Assembly (NCBI RefSeq): GCF_964204645.1
Contig: NC_134033.1
Span: 4,808,231 to 4,872,230, forward strand
Source of the DNA: Tubulanus polymorphus
Lineage: Eukaryota > Nemertea > Palaeonemertea > Tubulaniformes > Tubulanidae
Reading direction: 5' to 3'
Length of the DNA: 64,000 bases
Below, in pieces: positions 1-12,010 of the stretch; the first letter of the stretch is position 1; the number at the start of each line of letters is the position of its first letter. The notes under the pieces were generated by a model, which saw only the letters and a list, made by a program, of their open reading frames with translations, was not told where the DNA came from and ran no database searches. Both the position numbers and the translations under genes were made by a program.

Positions 1-347
1 GATTTTTGGCAGTTGCTGTACGTAGTGTATCAACAGTAAATGATGAAAGAAATTTGATGTTCCGAAGTAATATCGAAATCCATTTTAATGAATGTATATA
101 TTACCTACTGTTACTATCTGGCGGTTTTATTTTTCTTGTACAAATAGGACAAATTAGTGAAGCGTCATAAACCGCCATAAACATATTAATAATTCACTCC
201 TGATCTATATAGTAATTGTCACGACACGATATTTAACGCATCACCGGTTTTAATTTCGTTTTCGCACAATGATTTCAACTGTAAATTTAATGATGAAATC
301 GGAAGTGTTACAGTTATGAAACGTGTACCGGGTTTCGTCCGTGTTTC

Positions 348-580
348 TCACGGGTTGTACTGACATAAAAAGTCGTTGTGATTGTTGCAAGGAATATCAT
401 TATATCTATCTGTATCGATGTACCACTGAATACAGCGTTCGTGCCGATAGTTCGGTTCCCCGTTGTCCCAGGGTAGGATTGCGATAGTGGTATTATCTGA
501 TCTCCAAACCCACGGGCCGCGCATTGACCCGGAATTCGTCTGCAAATCATATCCACCTAACATAGGTTTATAAACGACTT
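348..580 (-). CDS. C-type lectin domain, C-terminal exon
   Basis: This is the terminal coding exon of a C-type lectin-like domain, a fold that often binds sugars outside the cell. Reading the minus strand, a pyrimidine-rich acceptor ending in CAG lies at 581-590. The exon then encodes a WVWRSDN segment, the WDNGEPN signature of the long-loop region, ERCIQW, and a terminal NDIPCNNHNDFLCQ that supplies the last two cysteines. The stop codon is at 348-350. EPN at the sugar-binding position is the mannose-type version of the motif in this family; that is family knowledge and does not prove specificity here. Upstream exons (signal peptide and first half of the domain) should lie at higher coordinates, but I could not identify them. 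Confidence 0.75.
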
Positions 581-2580
581 CTGAAAAAGAAATATTAATT
601 TTAGAAATAATTGTGCACTCCATTTTAATCATTTTAAGGGTGGCGCCTTTTGAGCCGGTAACTCAAAAGGATAACTGATATATGGTGTGAAAACTGAAGA
701 TACGGTATGGCAGTAACTAACCAGAGCAAATGACCTAAGAGCTTCAGATAATAGGTGATGATTTAGACTGCGCGATGTTTCGCAATCCCACATCTAAATC
801 GACTACCTTGCATTATTACCGAAAAGTTCATTCAAACTCGTTTAATGATAGGAATTTGGCTACAAAAAATGTTTATACTTTGTTTCTTATTTCAGTAGAG
901 TTGACCCGGCCGGCCAGCCAATCTCCCGTGCATCATTTTTTAAATCATGATCAAACTAACACTAACAGACCCGACAGTTATAGAAATGAACTCATTACAA
1001 ATTTTATAGCAGTTTACAAAACAAAACTTACCCGATCGATTGGGAGAAACAAGGAATGAATTTATTAGGGTTTTCTGTTGCTTCACAGAAAACCCTATTG
1101 AAATTCGCGTGATTATTATTATTTTTTTCCCTTTTCCACACAGTTTTTTTAAAAGTGTAAAGGCTTCCTTACCTTACCGCTGTCGCCGATACCATCAGTA
1201 TGATATCCTTCAGCTCCCTTCAATCTCCAGATACTGCATGGGAATTTTGATAAATCCACGTTATAGGCACTGTCGAGCCGTAAACATCGGAAATTTGGCT
1301 CCGTTCAATTAGTAGCCATGTTGTGTTTTCTTTCCGAAATTTCTCTCTTCTTTATGAGGAAGAGCTATCGAATTATTCCCTCTCTTCTCCACAATCAATT
1401 TCAAAGTCAATTTTATGAATTTATTGCTCAGCGGGTCCGAGTCCAAGAGTTTACGAGTCCGGCGTTCGCGTGTCTGACAGGTTTACGGGCATTTGTTTGT
1501 TACCTCTTTAATATTTTTAATTTCTTGTTATTCCGGTTATTTCATTTAAGTATATTGCTGATCAGTTCATGTAACCAAAAGCGTCAATAAACAGATTTTG
1601 AATTGATCAAGTTTATATCAAGGTCGTTGAGTCGCGGCGGGCTGCTAGAATTACGTTCGTCTCAGAGAGAAAACAAACGACAGAAAAGTATCAGGTGATT
1701 ATCGATAGCCCACTACGGTACACACAGTTGACAAACAGTGTTAGGCCTGTGCCGGTTGGTGCGTACTGAGAATAAATATACTGGTTGGTCAGTTGGTTCG
1801 GTTGTGAAGTGTGGAAGCTAAGAAAGCCTATCCGCAGTAGGCCATCCGGTTGAAAATATCGTAAACAGCTTGGAACCATCAGAAGTAGTAAACACAAGGA
1901 TTCAGATGGTTTTCCGGGCTGCCGAATATGTGAGAAGTTGCGATTTATTTGCTTGCATATGTACATAAATTTTTTACTGTACTTTTGATAATATATACAC
2001 GTATTTGTTGTTAAGAAAAAAATATTTAAATCATTTAAGTTATTACTGTTATTGGCTACGATTATGTATGCATCTCACTATTCTACAGTCATAAGATGTT
2101 TTATAATATTTATTAGCCTACCGGTACCAGTAGGCCTATTTAGTTGTGCTGTTGTTAAGTGTTTTGACTTTAATAGACCTACATACATTCTTAGTTTTCC
2201 ATTTTATTACCTTCTTATCTAACGGTCCTCCTTTCAGGTGTGACGAATTTTAGGATCAATTTCCCAAGCCAAACATTCTTCGTGTTTGCATGATTAAACA
2301 GTCATCTCCCGTCACTTACAGTCTAGGCCAACTACCGTTTGATTTCCAACGTGACAACCATGTAGTTTGTATGACAGTTAAGATACAGTTTTGGTATCTA
2401 AAGCTTAGGTGTGAAAGATAACGGTACATCATATATCTAATCCATCAAAATCCACGTGGAAACACCGTAATCTGGCAATCTTCCAAATCATTTCCGGGTT
2501 TGACTTCTGGGCACATCTATCCATCGCATTGGGGACGCTGGGTAGCGTAAAGCCGAGGGAATATCGAAAATGAAACGCGG
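581..2580. other. non-coding, no gene recognised
   Basis: Several short open frames occur here but none has recognisable motifs or convincing splice sites. A perfect hairpin lies at 1066-1097. The stretch probably includes intron or flank of the lectin gene and sequence upstream of the retrotransposon remnant. Confidence 0.5.
1066..1097. repeat. perfect 13-bp hairpin
   Basis: TAGGGTTTTCTGT at 1066-1078 is followed by a 6-base loop and its exact reverse complement at 1085-1097. No gene or terminator context explains it. Confidence 0.7.
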
Positions 2581-4725
2581 GTGTACTGTTGTAAATCTCA
2601 TTTGCCATCAGATTGTTTTTATGTTACCGACGTTAGGAAGAGAAAGGACATCGTTCAAAAGGCAGGCTTATGTTTTAATTGCCTTGGAAAGCATAGAGTG
2701 AGTAATTGTCGGTCGGAAGTTTTATGTAAGTTTTGCAAAAAACGACACCACAGTAGTTTGTGTTTTGCCGTATCCCGCATGGGGCCTGGTACCGGAAATC
2801 AGGCTGACATGAGCTTTAGTGAACCGGGTAGAATCGTATCTAATTCAGCAACTCAAACTAATTCAGTGGTTGAAGGTGGAACCTGCCAATCAAACCAAAA
2901 TATATCCTTGATAGAATTTGAAACCACAGCTGTAACCACTAATGCTAAGTTATTAGATACTGTTATGTTAAAAACTGCGGTGACGGAAGTTTCCGGTACT
3001 GATAAAACAATCATTGCTAATTTGCTTTTTGACGATGGGGCGCAACGGACGTTTATTACGTCTCAATTAGCCAAAGATTTAGGGCTTCCAATCACTAGGA
3101 AAGAGACAGTAAGCATGTCTGTTTTTGGTTCTGATAAACGTAGTGTACATCATTTGGATTTGGTTACATTGAATGTCCGTTGCAATGACAGCTGTGTAGT
3201 TGTAAAAGCATTGGTAGTACCCGAAATTACTCAGCCTATATCGGTGAATACTGCATTCAGAGATATTCCAGAATTTAAATCGCTGCAGTTTGCGGACACT
3301 GTAAATTCTGACAAGATTAATGTTCAGGTGTTAATCGGGTCGGATTTTTATTATGATTTTGTGACCGGTCATATTGTTAAGTCGTCTGTTGGTCCTGTAG
3401 CAATTAGTTCGAAATTAGGCTATTTGGTTTGTGGTCCGGTTGGTATTTTTGCTGATCGTCCTGTAGCTGTAATGAGTGTATTAACAAGCGCAGGAAAAAC
3501 GCCGGAATCAGTTGGTGATTTTTGGTCATTGGAGAACATTGGAATTATGCCAAATTCATCGTTTGATAATGATAAAGAATTTGTTACATATTATTGCACG
3601 GATTATATTGAAAAGCATGACAATACATACTACGCTAAATTGCCATGACGTGAAAATCATCCAGTTCTGCCGTCAAATTTTGACGTGATAGTGAATAGAA
3701 CGCATTCAACTATTGATAGATTAAGGAAATCTCCTGAGATGTTGGGAAAGTATTCGGACATCATTGTTGATCAGCTTTCAAAGAATTTCATCGAAAAGGT
3801 TTCCGAATCTGAATTAGATAATTCTAATGTTAAACACTACTTAGCTCATCCCCCAGTATTCAAACAGTCAGTGACGACGCCTGTGCGTATCGTATTCGAC
3901 TGTAGTTTTAGTGTAGGCGATAATCCTAGTTTAAATGACTGTTTGAATAGTGGCCCTTCGTTGTTCAATGAAATAATTCAAATACTCATGAGATTTCGCT
4001 TCGGTAAAATAGGTCTAGCTGCTGATATAGAAAAAGCTTTTCTACAGATTGGGTTACACCCTCGGGATCGTGACGTGACTAGATTTTTTTGGCCTAAAGA
4101 TCCAACCGATCCAAATTCACCCTTGGAGGTATACCGTTTTAAACGGGTTTTGTTTGGTGCGACATGCTCGCCTTTCATTTTAAACAATACAGTTTTGTTC
4201 CATTTACAGAATAATTTGAATTCTGTTACCAACGATTTGATACACAACATTTACATGGATAATGTAGTTTCCTCCGTAGATTATGAGGAACAGGCCTTGG
4301 AATATTATTCACGATCGCGAGATGTGCTCGCTGAAGGTCATTTCAATTTACGTTCCTGGTCTTCGAACTGTTCTCTATTGAGGGAACACGCTCGAAGTGA
4401 TGGCGTCTTAGAGAAGTCATTAACTGTAGACATTTTAGGTGTTACTTGGGATACAGAATCCGATTGTCTATCATTGAAATCTAGATCCATAAATACTCTA
4501 GAACCCGGTACACCTATCACGAAACGCACAGTAACGAGAGACATGAGTAAGATCTATGATCCATTAGGGTTTTTCACCCCAGTAACTGTTAAAATAAAGG
4601 TCTTTGTTCAGAGTCTTTGGAAGGATTCTTACGACTGGGACGATCCCCTGCCAGACGTTTTGTGTTCTCGGTGGAGAGAAATAGCTGGTGACCTAAGCAA
4701 TCTTCCTGAAATCTCGTTAAAATAA
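2581..4725 (+). pseudogene. BEL/Pao retrotransposon gag-pol remnant
   Basis: This is the central part of a BEL/Pao LTR-retrotransposon polyprotein. In order it shows a cysteine/histidine knuckle region (CFNCLGKH, then CKFCKKRHHSSLC), an aspartic protease-like domain with DDGAQRTFI around 3030-3065, and a reverse transcriptase. The transcriptase has LAADIEKAFLQIGL, LFGATCSPF and the YMDN active-site box at about 4250, followed by the connection region DPLGFFTPV. An in-frame TGA at 3646-3648 sits where the family usually has tryptophan, and the same frame continues to 4725. The gag N-terminus, RNase H, integrase and both LTRs are missing, so the copy is truncated at both ends and inactive. The family assignment is strong; the exact boundaries are not. 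Confidence 0.9.
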
Positions 4726-5672
4726 ACAATTTAAAGCTGCATCTATGTTCAATGTTAAATTCCTCACGTATGAATTCGATTCGTTGAAACGTTTCCTTAT
4801 TCCGAAAAAAATTATATAGTAGTATTATTGTATAATTGTATTATTAATGAGAAAATCTGTTCGATATACCAGTATTTGAAAACTTAACACAATAAACTAT
4901 CCTGACAAGTTTCGAATGAATTAGTCATGCAGCCGTTAATCGGCATAAGGTAATTCACAGGATAGGGCCTCCCTTAGTTGGAAACAATGACAAGGAGTGC
5001 TCGGATGACGATATCTCTCTAGAACGTATCGATGACAATGATCCTGAATCAGGAGAGGATGATCCGGATTCAGGAGATATTTCAGAAGTTTAAGAGACAG
5101 ACACTGATGTCCGTGTCTACCGAAATGTATTCGATGCATTACAGAACCCATGGACCCTATACAACTGAACAAAATAGGCCATAAATTGTTTTAAACCAAT
5201 AGTTTATTATCTCAGTACAGTTACACATTCTTTATAGAGCGACGCAACGCGGTACTGGGAATTTCCCGCCTACGATACCGGGTACATGCATAATAGTGTT
5301 TTACGTTTATTTGAATAAATGTTCTACCTTTTCTTTCTACAATCATGTCTTAAGTTTATTCGCTGATTAAGAAACGTTGCAGAGATCGATGTCTTACGTT
5401 TTGGAGTAAACTGCAGTGATTCATAATATCTAACGTACTCCAATGATCTCAGAAATTATTGAAATACAACAGCAATTAAGCCTATCACCATGTATTAGGA
5501 CAACAGTAACCATGGAAACGTATATATGAAAATAAAATCACACATTCTGAACGAAGAGAAGAGGCGAATTATCCAAATATTAAGGAGTACTAGTTAAACG
5601 AGTCCAAATCCAGCAATCGTAAAGCAGATTTACTATTTATGTTTTCCTCGTTCTTACACAACATTGATTATA
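4726..5672. other. mostly non-coding, one possible terminal exon
   Basis: Apart from the candidate exon at 4961-5093, I see no gene in this stretch. It is AT-rich and lacks recognisable repeats up to the MITE. Confidence 0.4.
4961..5093 (+). CDS. possible acidic C-terminal exon
   Basis: A plausible acceptor (TTCACAG ending at 4960) opens a frame with one leading base that runs to TAA at 5091-5093. It encodes a very acidic tail containing CSDDDISLERIDDNDPESG and DPDSGDISEV. Such tails end many host proteins and also some DNA-transposon proteins. No other exon was recognised, so both the gene and the splice phase are inferred from one short exon. Confidence 0.25.
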
Positions 5673-5847
5673 CAGTCAACCCTCGCTATAACGCCCACAT
5701 TGGTACTTAACACTTTTGGCGGTATAGACAGTATGGTGTTATATCGGGGATGATTTTCATGTATTTAATTACAAATATCCGAGAGAAAAGCATGGCGTTA
5801 AGCAGGAGCGCCTCCTAATCGGATGGCGGTATATCGGGGGTTGACTG
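5673..5847. mobile_element. pogo/Tigger-like MITE with TA duplication
   Basis: This is a 175-bp non-autonomous element. Its left end CAGTCAACCCTCGCTATAAC and right end GTATATCGGGGGTTGACTG are imperfect inverted repeats. It is flanked by TA on both sides (5671-5672 and 5848-5849), the target duplication of Tc1/mariner/pogo elements. The CAGTC..CCCTCG type of terminus is characteristic of pogo/Tigger families. No transposase is present. A second copy, split by another element, lies at 41831-43169. Confidence 0.75.
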
Positions 5848-5855
5848 TAATCAGC

Positions 5856-6689
5856 TTATACATGAAATTCGACAGCTTCCATATTGTGAAGATCTCTTGC
5901 CAACAATGCTGCATCAATTCCAATTGATGCCGCAGTTCCTCCGCCTGGAATTGTTGCCGCAATGCCACTCGCCATTTCCATAGCTGCCCCTTGGTAATCG
6001 CCTTCACCCAAACGCCATAGTGCAAAGATACTCCCAAAGATCAGCCCAGCGACTGGGATCTTTTTCAAAACCGCTTCACTGCCCATCTTTCCTAACTCTT
6101 TCGCAGCAACCTGCCCTACTTCCTTGGCGGCAACTTTTGTTGCGATCTTTGCACCTGTCGCAATGAACCGCTCGATTTGTCCATATTGACGTGGTCCTGT
6201 TGTATCTACCCGCATGATCCTCCAAGTGATATCAGTGTAACCACGTCTATGGGCGCTAAACTCTAAACCATCCTGAAGAAACCCCATGATATGATTTATT
6301 GTGAAGCCGAATTCACGATCATCTATTCTTCTGGTGGCTAACTCAGGGCAGTTTTCTGTTGCAGTTGGGAATACTTCGATAATTGTGGCTGCATACGTTG
6401 TGTTCCTTATTTGGTACTGTATGTTTGCTATCCCCGGACTCTGGGAATCAATCCGGCCTCCCTGATTCCGAACAATTGTACCTTGAGTCAAAAGCTGTCC
6501 GACGTCTACGTGTCGTTCATGCATCCGAACAATTAGTGCCCTAAGGTTATGCCTCTGATCGTAGTTTGACTGTGAAATGTCTTGCTCATCTGGCCCACGG
6601 TATGACACTTCCATCACACTGTGATATATGGCATTGGACTTCCGAATTGTCTTATGAATGGTCTTCGGGACAACCGGAACAAACGACAT
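5856..6689 (-). CDS. uncharacterised 277-aa protein with hydrophobic Gly/Ala C-terminus
   Basis: An uninterrupted 277-codon frame starts at ATG 6687-6689. A possible 5'-UTR intron acceptor (TATATTTTCAG on the minus strand) lies about 30 bases upstream of the start. Residues 1-170 look globular with no motif I recognise. Residues from about 180 form a run of Ala/Lys-rich helix (KIATKVAAKEVGQVAAKELG) followed by two hydrophobic glycine-rich segments around KIPVAGLIFGSIFALWRL and MASGIAATIPGGGTAASIG. This C-terminal pattern resembles proteins I associate with bacteria and protists, so horizontal acquisition is possible but unproven. It ends close to the MITE at 5673-5847 and starts about 290 bp from the virus-element relict. 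Its base composition is less AT-rich than the relict, which argues against simple viral cargo. The frame is intact, so it may be expressed. Confidence 0.6.
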   Translation of the reverse strand: MSFVPVVPKTIHKTIRKSNAIYHSVMEVSYRGPDEQDISQSNYDQRHNLRALIVRMHERHVDVGQLLTQGTIVRNQGGRIDSQSPGIANIQYQIRNTTYAATIIEVFPTATENCPELATRRIDDREFGFTINHIMGFLQDGLEFSAHRRGYTDITWRIMRVDTTGPRQYGQIERFIATGAKIATKVAAKEVGQVAAKELGKMGSEAVLKKIPVAGLIFGSIFALWRLGEGDYQGAAMEMASGIAATIPGGGTAASIGIDAALLARDLHNMEAVEFHV

Positions 6690-6977
6690 TTTGACAAGAA
6701 CCGTTTTTGGTAAAAGCTGAAAATATAGATAAAATTATATCCGAGATATGTCCGACAAGGGAAAACCATGCTCGAGGCATAAGATCACAATTGAATTTCC
6801 TTGCAAAATAGATTCCGACTAAATTAAATAGTTCCTACCCAGACAAGAATGTCCCTGACAAGAGAAAAAAATTTATCCCCCCAGATAAAATAGTTAACGA
6901 ACAAGTTAAAAATATGACATGACAAATATTGGGTTATTTCCACATAGGCAAACAGTACAAATAAATTATTCTTATAT

Positions 6978-8057
6978 CCTCTGTTGTTCTAAAATCTAAC
7001 CATAATGCATATTTATTGCCGGTATAATAATCAATTTGATTAATATTACAATTTTCAGATGATTTTACTTTTTCATTCATAAAATGTTTTCTAATTTCTG
7101 GCCATTGATCTATCGTTCTCATTCCTTGACAAAATATTTTATTTGCTATTCCTTCGATAGTTATTTCTACTTTTGTTATTTCAGGATTATAATACTTATC
7201 AACCTGTATTTCGCCATTAGAATATGTTGCAATGGTAAAAAATATTAATATACCTATATATTAATAGATCTTCTTGGGAAGTTAATATTCTCATTAATTA
7301 TTTCATCACTTGCATTGATAGTTACAGTTTTAAATTTGTCAATATAATCATATAATAATGAAAATCCTTGATTGTATTGAGTTTGAATTATACTTGAAAT
7401 ATTTTCATCAGTTACTGTATCATATTCTAAACATATATTCGATAATTTATAACCCATATCTTTAACAACGGTAGATAATACAATTTCATTTACAGGAGCA
7501 AATGTTATCTCAAATATAACATCTTCTTGAATTGCATATTTATATAAAGGTGCATTATTATTTATCAATTCAAAGTCTAATGGAATTTTATATTTGCTTC
7601 GATAAATATTTTTTATCAATTTATCCATAGCATTAGTTAATATTGCGCTATTAGCTTCAGATCTTAATTTATTTTGGTTTTCTGATTGGATGCCTTGAAA
7701 TATCATATTCTATTCTTTAGTTAACCATAAATCTTTATAATGCATGAATAAATTATAATCATCTCATGAGAAAACTGTTTCTGGACCAATCTTTATAGTT
7801 AATTTTTTAATCAAATATCTTCCAACGTTATCAACAACATAATTATTATTATTGCCAGTTACTTTTATATCGGCTGAGAAATAAATACTATTTCGAACAT
7901 AAAAAGTATTTTGTGTTAATCTAGGGATTCTAACATATAAAGTTTCATAAGGATTAATATTAGAAGGGTTTTGAGTAATTATATGATGTGATCTTTCTGC
8001 TTTAATAGCCTTAGATATTCTATGATTCTTAGAAGGATTGATATAACTCCCACTCAT
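6978..8057 (-). pseudogene. major capsid protein relict
   Basis: This is a broken copy of the double jelly-roll major capsid gene. The start ATG at 8055-8057 keeps the TAAATG promoter context. The reading frame runs through NTFYVRNSIYFSADIKV and RYLIKKLTIKIGPETVFS, meets an in-frame TGA at about 7768, loses a few codons near 7710, then continues through KIPLDFELI, EITFAPVNEIVL and NINFPRRS. It shifts frame near 7258 and ends in a fragment carrying MNEKVKSSENCNINQIDYY. The last strand region is missing. At one position where the complete element has a nonsense codon, this copy still has glutamate. Confidence 0.85.
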
Positions 8058-8076
8058 TTATTTAACAAAAAATTAA
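8055..8076 (-). promoter_or_regulatory. TAAATG-type promoter of relict capsid gene
   Basis: On the minus strand a T-tract (AATTTTTTG) is followed by TTAAATAAATG, the same arrangement as before the capsid gene of the complete element at 33437-33460. Confidence 0.6.
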
Positions 8077-8402
8077 TTATTTATTTTTTATCATATTCAC
8101 TAACCAAAAAATAATAACACTTACAACTGTAATTAAAAATAAAATAATATGTTCAGCAGCAAAGTTAAGAATATTCCCAGTAGATTTCAATTTAAAACCA
8201 ACAATTGATGCAATAATTCCTGGTAAAGCTGCAGCAGATTTTTTAGATAGTTCCCATAAATATTTTGCTAATTTTTTTAAACCATCCTTAACTTTATCTT
8301 GTATAGAATTATTATCATTCGGGGGTTTATCTGGTTTATTAGGATTTGGTGTAGATTTTAATGAATTTGATATTGCTAAACCAATTGTTGTGAATACCAT
8401 AT
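8077..8402 (-). pseudogene. membrane protein C-terminus relict
   Basis: This matches the last ~108 codons of the coiled-coil/membrane gene at 32003-33436, including PNKPDKPPNDNNS, LAKYLWELSKKSAAALPG and the terminal hydrophobic helix ending MIKNK. The 5' part is missing and has been replaced by a dispersed repeat from about 8403. The remaining frame is open to its stop. Confidence 0.8.
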
Positions 8403-8419
8403 TAAAATTAGGGACATTA

Positions 8420-8830
8420 TATCTGTTCAGATGATTCGAGTCAAGAAGTATTCGATAGAATTCCATAAAGATTTCCCGGGGTACAAGTGGAGATATGTTA
8501 GGCTTTTAAATTATTAAGATGTTTAATTATTAAAGGTAATTGCAATTTTTATCATTCCTGTTTATCATAGATTCGACCTAGGATCTTACAAAAATATAAG
8601 AGCAAATATGGGTTAAAAATCCGAGAAAACTAAAAACCGTACAGTCACGAAGATGCGTTAGACTTGGATGGTAGCAACTAAGACAGGGTTGAATGCACGG
8701 AATTTATTATATAAATTGCGGATGATACTATCCAAACTCGTAAAAAATTTGAAAATATAGTGAGGTAACCACACAATATAAATAACATCGTTAGACACAG
8801 CGCCTCAGGGCTGAACCGAAATATACAATG
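8420..8830 (-). repeat. dispersed repeat, copy A
   Basis: The reverse complement of this stretch matches 10930-11470 and 13475-13885. Shared landmarks are AAGATCCTAGGTCGAATCTA, a GTACGGTTTTTAGTTTTC block and a GATGTTATTTATATTGTGTG block. There is no coding capacity and no clear terminal repeats. The family is unrecognised. Confidence 0.75.
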
Positions 8831-10929
8831 ATAATTGACATTTATACAGCGCAGGTATCCAAACTAGAGTCTGTTCAAATGCGCTCCAAACTTGGTATTA
8901 TTACCCGGTACCCCCAGCCTTATAAATCTATTCCATGTATCAGTCGTCGTCTCTCCTTGAGGAGAGGTAACATCCGCTCAGGAGTCATCTATCAGACCAG
9001 GTACCCATTTACTCCTAGGTGGAGAGAGGCAATGAGGATAACATCGCGTTCTGTTCAAACACAATTCCGATTTCACAAAAATGATTAGAATATTTAGAAT
9101 ATCTAAATAAAATACCTCTTGATATGACAAAAACTATAAGATGGACATGTAATCAATCTATTGCGTATTCTCCTAAGCCACTGAACTGCGATCTCCGACT
9201 ACGTGTTAACCGCACCCCTGTCACGTGATATATTTCATGAAGTAATAATCGTCACGTGTCCTGAAAACCCCGTACATTACCTGACATAACGTCATCTGAT
9301 TATGATTATAGTTTTTTTATTTTCTATTGTCCACGATCTTTTTTGGGATATTTCACTTAATTTTGGGTGTGCATACATCAAAGAGGTTTAAATGGAATCA
9401 GTAGAGTTCAAATCGGCAAGACTGGAATTTTGTTTCAGCTTCTTCACTACTTTTTGCAGATGTGTACCATGTGATCCGGGTAACTTTATTCTTTGCGGGG
9501 AGAATACATTGCTCGCACGTGTTTCAGTACACGGCCGCAATGGTTGCGCTATTGTAGGCCTAAATCATTTCCAAACCGCATTGTTCTGATAGCTTTGACA
9601 AAGCCATGTTTATTTACTAAACAGCTTTCTAGGATAATATTGTGAGTGGTTGATTGACTCTTGGTGACAAGAAGCTGCTTCATCCATGACATAATTGACG
9701 CATCATCGCCTCATTGCGCATGTGTGCAATGGCTCATTTGCATAAAGAAATAAACAAATACGAACAAAATGGCGGTCTTTCTCGCCGATTTAAAGCTCAA
9801 TTTTCGAGAATATTCATCAATCCTTCAAAACTAAAAGAATAAATACACTTTGGACACTTGACACCAAAATGACGTTCAACCACATTATGTTCGAAATAAT
9901 TGTCACGAAATAGAGGTGGACCGAGGGCCGATACTTTTCATTGTCTGGGATTTGAATCTGTGTTTGATGTTTGAACTGTCGATCTTGTAAATAAATAGGT
10001 TGATTTGATTCAAAATTTCTCCTATTACACAATTCTTGGTTAGGTTTGAGTTATTATTATTTTCTCTGTACAGCAAAGTGGAATTCGGTCGGGGTTAAGT
10101 ATATTTACTATGGTGGCTGACACTGTTTGTTTTATCTTGTTTATCCAGCCTTTTTATGGACGTTGCCTGTCACATACAATTGATACAGTTCAGCTATGAA
10201 TTCTGATAAGACTATGACTCATTGTAAATGTAAAGAACGACTGATTTTCCTAATGGGATTTTTTTTTGTGCGCAAAACGCTATATACTGAATGAATGCTC
10301 ATTCTGCGGAATATCAGCGGAACAATAAATCTAGCTATAATTACGATCCGTACTGTTCATAATCAGGAATCAAACAGGACTCAGCACCTAGCACCTGAAG
10401 TAGGTCCGGACATACACATTTTTGGCCAAGTCACCACTTAGTCAAAATTTGGATTCCATAAAAATGGAAGTCCATAAAAATGCTGAACGGAGAGTCTCAG
10501 AATCAATTACAGTTCCGACGGTTAAAAATCATCCTCGCTTGCGGGAGGGAATCAAAACCCGGTAAGCGTGAACGGTAAAATTTGATATTGAAATGATGCG
10601 CGTGCGACCAAAAGAATCCGAATTTTGAGACCTGTTGCCCAGTCTGAAGGAGCAACCCTGATGTCTCAGAGACTATCCGAGTTGTGCTCTGTGAATTACA
10701 TTAAATACTAACCGTTGCACGACTATATTTGGTAAATACCTCACTAGAGTTGGTTCCTTCAGCACAGAAAAGGTCCGGGATTTAGCTTTGTCTCGTGAAC
10801 GCAATAATCGGGGTTCTGGATACTCTCCCCTACACAGAAAGATAGGTTCGGCTGTCATTTGGTCTCTGATTTCTTTATTTTATAGTATATTGCGAAGCCT
10901 CGATGTGTATTGGTCATGTTTTCACTGAC
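8831..10929. other. no gene recognised
   Basis: Only short open frames without motifs or supporting splice sites occur here. I see no repeats of note. Confidence 0.5.
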
Positions 10930-11470
10930 ATTAGGTTTATCATCGTTATCAATGGAATGATTTTTTAGTTTGCATGTCTATATGCCCTACATTTTCTTAT
11001 TGTATGAATTGTTGTAGATAAGAAAAACATCGGTTTATGCATAAAGTTTGACGCGTGACGTTTTCACGATGTACCTTTACGACGGAGATATAGATATAAT
11101 GTAGTATCCCGTGTTCACAGCGTGCTATATATATTTCGGAACAGCCCAGAGGGATGTGAATTGATGTATCTAATGATGTTATTCATATTGTATGGCTACC
11201 TCACTATTTTCAATTCATATCATGAATTCAGTACATTCATTCCTTTTTTAGTTGTTACTTGGATTGATCAGTCTAATCACGCATCTTCGTGTATACGGTT
11301 TTTAGTTTTCCCAGATTTGTTGATTTATATTTGCTCTTGCCATCTGGTTACATATTTTTTTAAGATCCTAGGTCGAATCTATTATATCAATTTAACATCT
11401 AAGTAACTGAAAAGCCTAACATGTCTCCACTTGAACCCGGGAATGTTTATGGAAATCTATCGAATAATCT
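10930..11470 (+). repeat. dispersed repeat, copy B
   Basis: This is the longest copy of the family. It begins around TTTATCATCGTTATCAATGG and ends around AATGTTTATGGAAATCTATC. It shares its right half with copy A and its left half with copy C. Confidence 0.75.
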
Positions 11471-11689
11471 GCATGACTCATCATGAATATATGTGGTAGT
11501 GGGTTATCCCCAAGATGACTCAAATAGACATTCTACACTACTATAGGCTACCAGGATGCTGAATGGTTTACACTGTGAAATTGAAATGAAGTGTGGTAGA
11601 TAATCTGTAATTATAAATTAAACAAAATTCCCATGGCCATGGCCTTACATTTCTGTTTTCCAGAATTTTCCGGTACCACCCCCTACCCT

Positions 11690-12010
11690 TATTGAAAGCA
11701 TTAAAATAAACTAAACCGTACCCCTCTAAACCCTACCCATTTGAGCTAATGATATCTCTAAACCCCCTCCCTCATAACCTAAACCTACCTAAATGCTCTT
11801 AACCCTAAGTCTGTGGACCTTGTTGAACTCTAAACCAATGTTGACCCTCTAAACCCTTAAACCTCCTTAACCATAAACCGTAATCCTCTAGACCTAAGCC
11901 TCAAAACCCTTACCCCTGGACTCTTAAACCCTATTACCCCTAACTTTCTGAACCATAAAAGCTTATAGACTAAACCCTGGAAACCCTAAATGTATTGACT
12001 CTAAAAACCA
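11690..12010. repeat. degenerate CTAAACCCT-like minisatellite
   Basis: The stretch is dense in short C-rich blocks such as CTAAACCCT, CTTAACCCTAAG and TAAACCCTATTACCCCTAA, separated by a few variable bases. The blocks resemble degenerate telomere-type repeats, but spacing and sequence are irregular. It could be an old interstitial telomeric tract or an unrelated minisatellite. Confidence 0.55.

Larger units (their letters stand above)
6978..8402 (-). mobile_element. relict fragment of the same Polinton family
   Basis: This AT-rich block on the minus strand matches about 33110-34960 of the complete element. It covers the 3' end of the coiled-coil/membrane protein gene followed by most of the major capsid gene, in the same order and spacing. 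No terminal repeats are present. Homology stops at about 6978, just after the capsid FRTTED segment, and at about 8402, where a dispersed repeat begins. It lacks the patchwork insertion found in the complete copy, so it represents an independent or older insertion. Confidence 0.85.

Noticed and set aside
2581-4725. Functional autonomous BEL/Pao retrotransposon
   Set aside because: No LTRs, RNase H or integrase can be found, and an in-frame stop precedes the reverse transcriptase.
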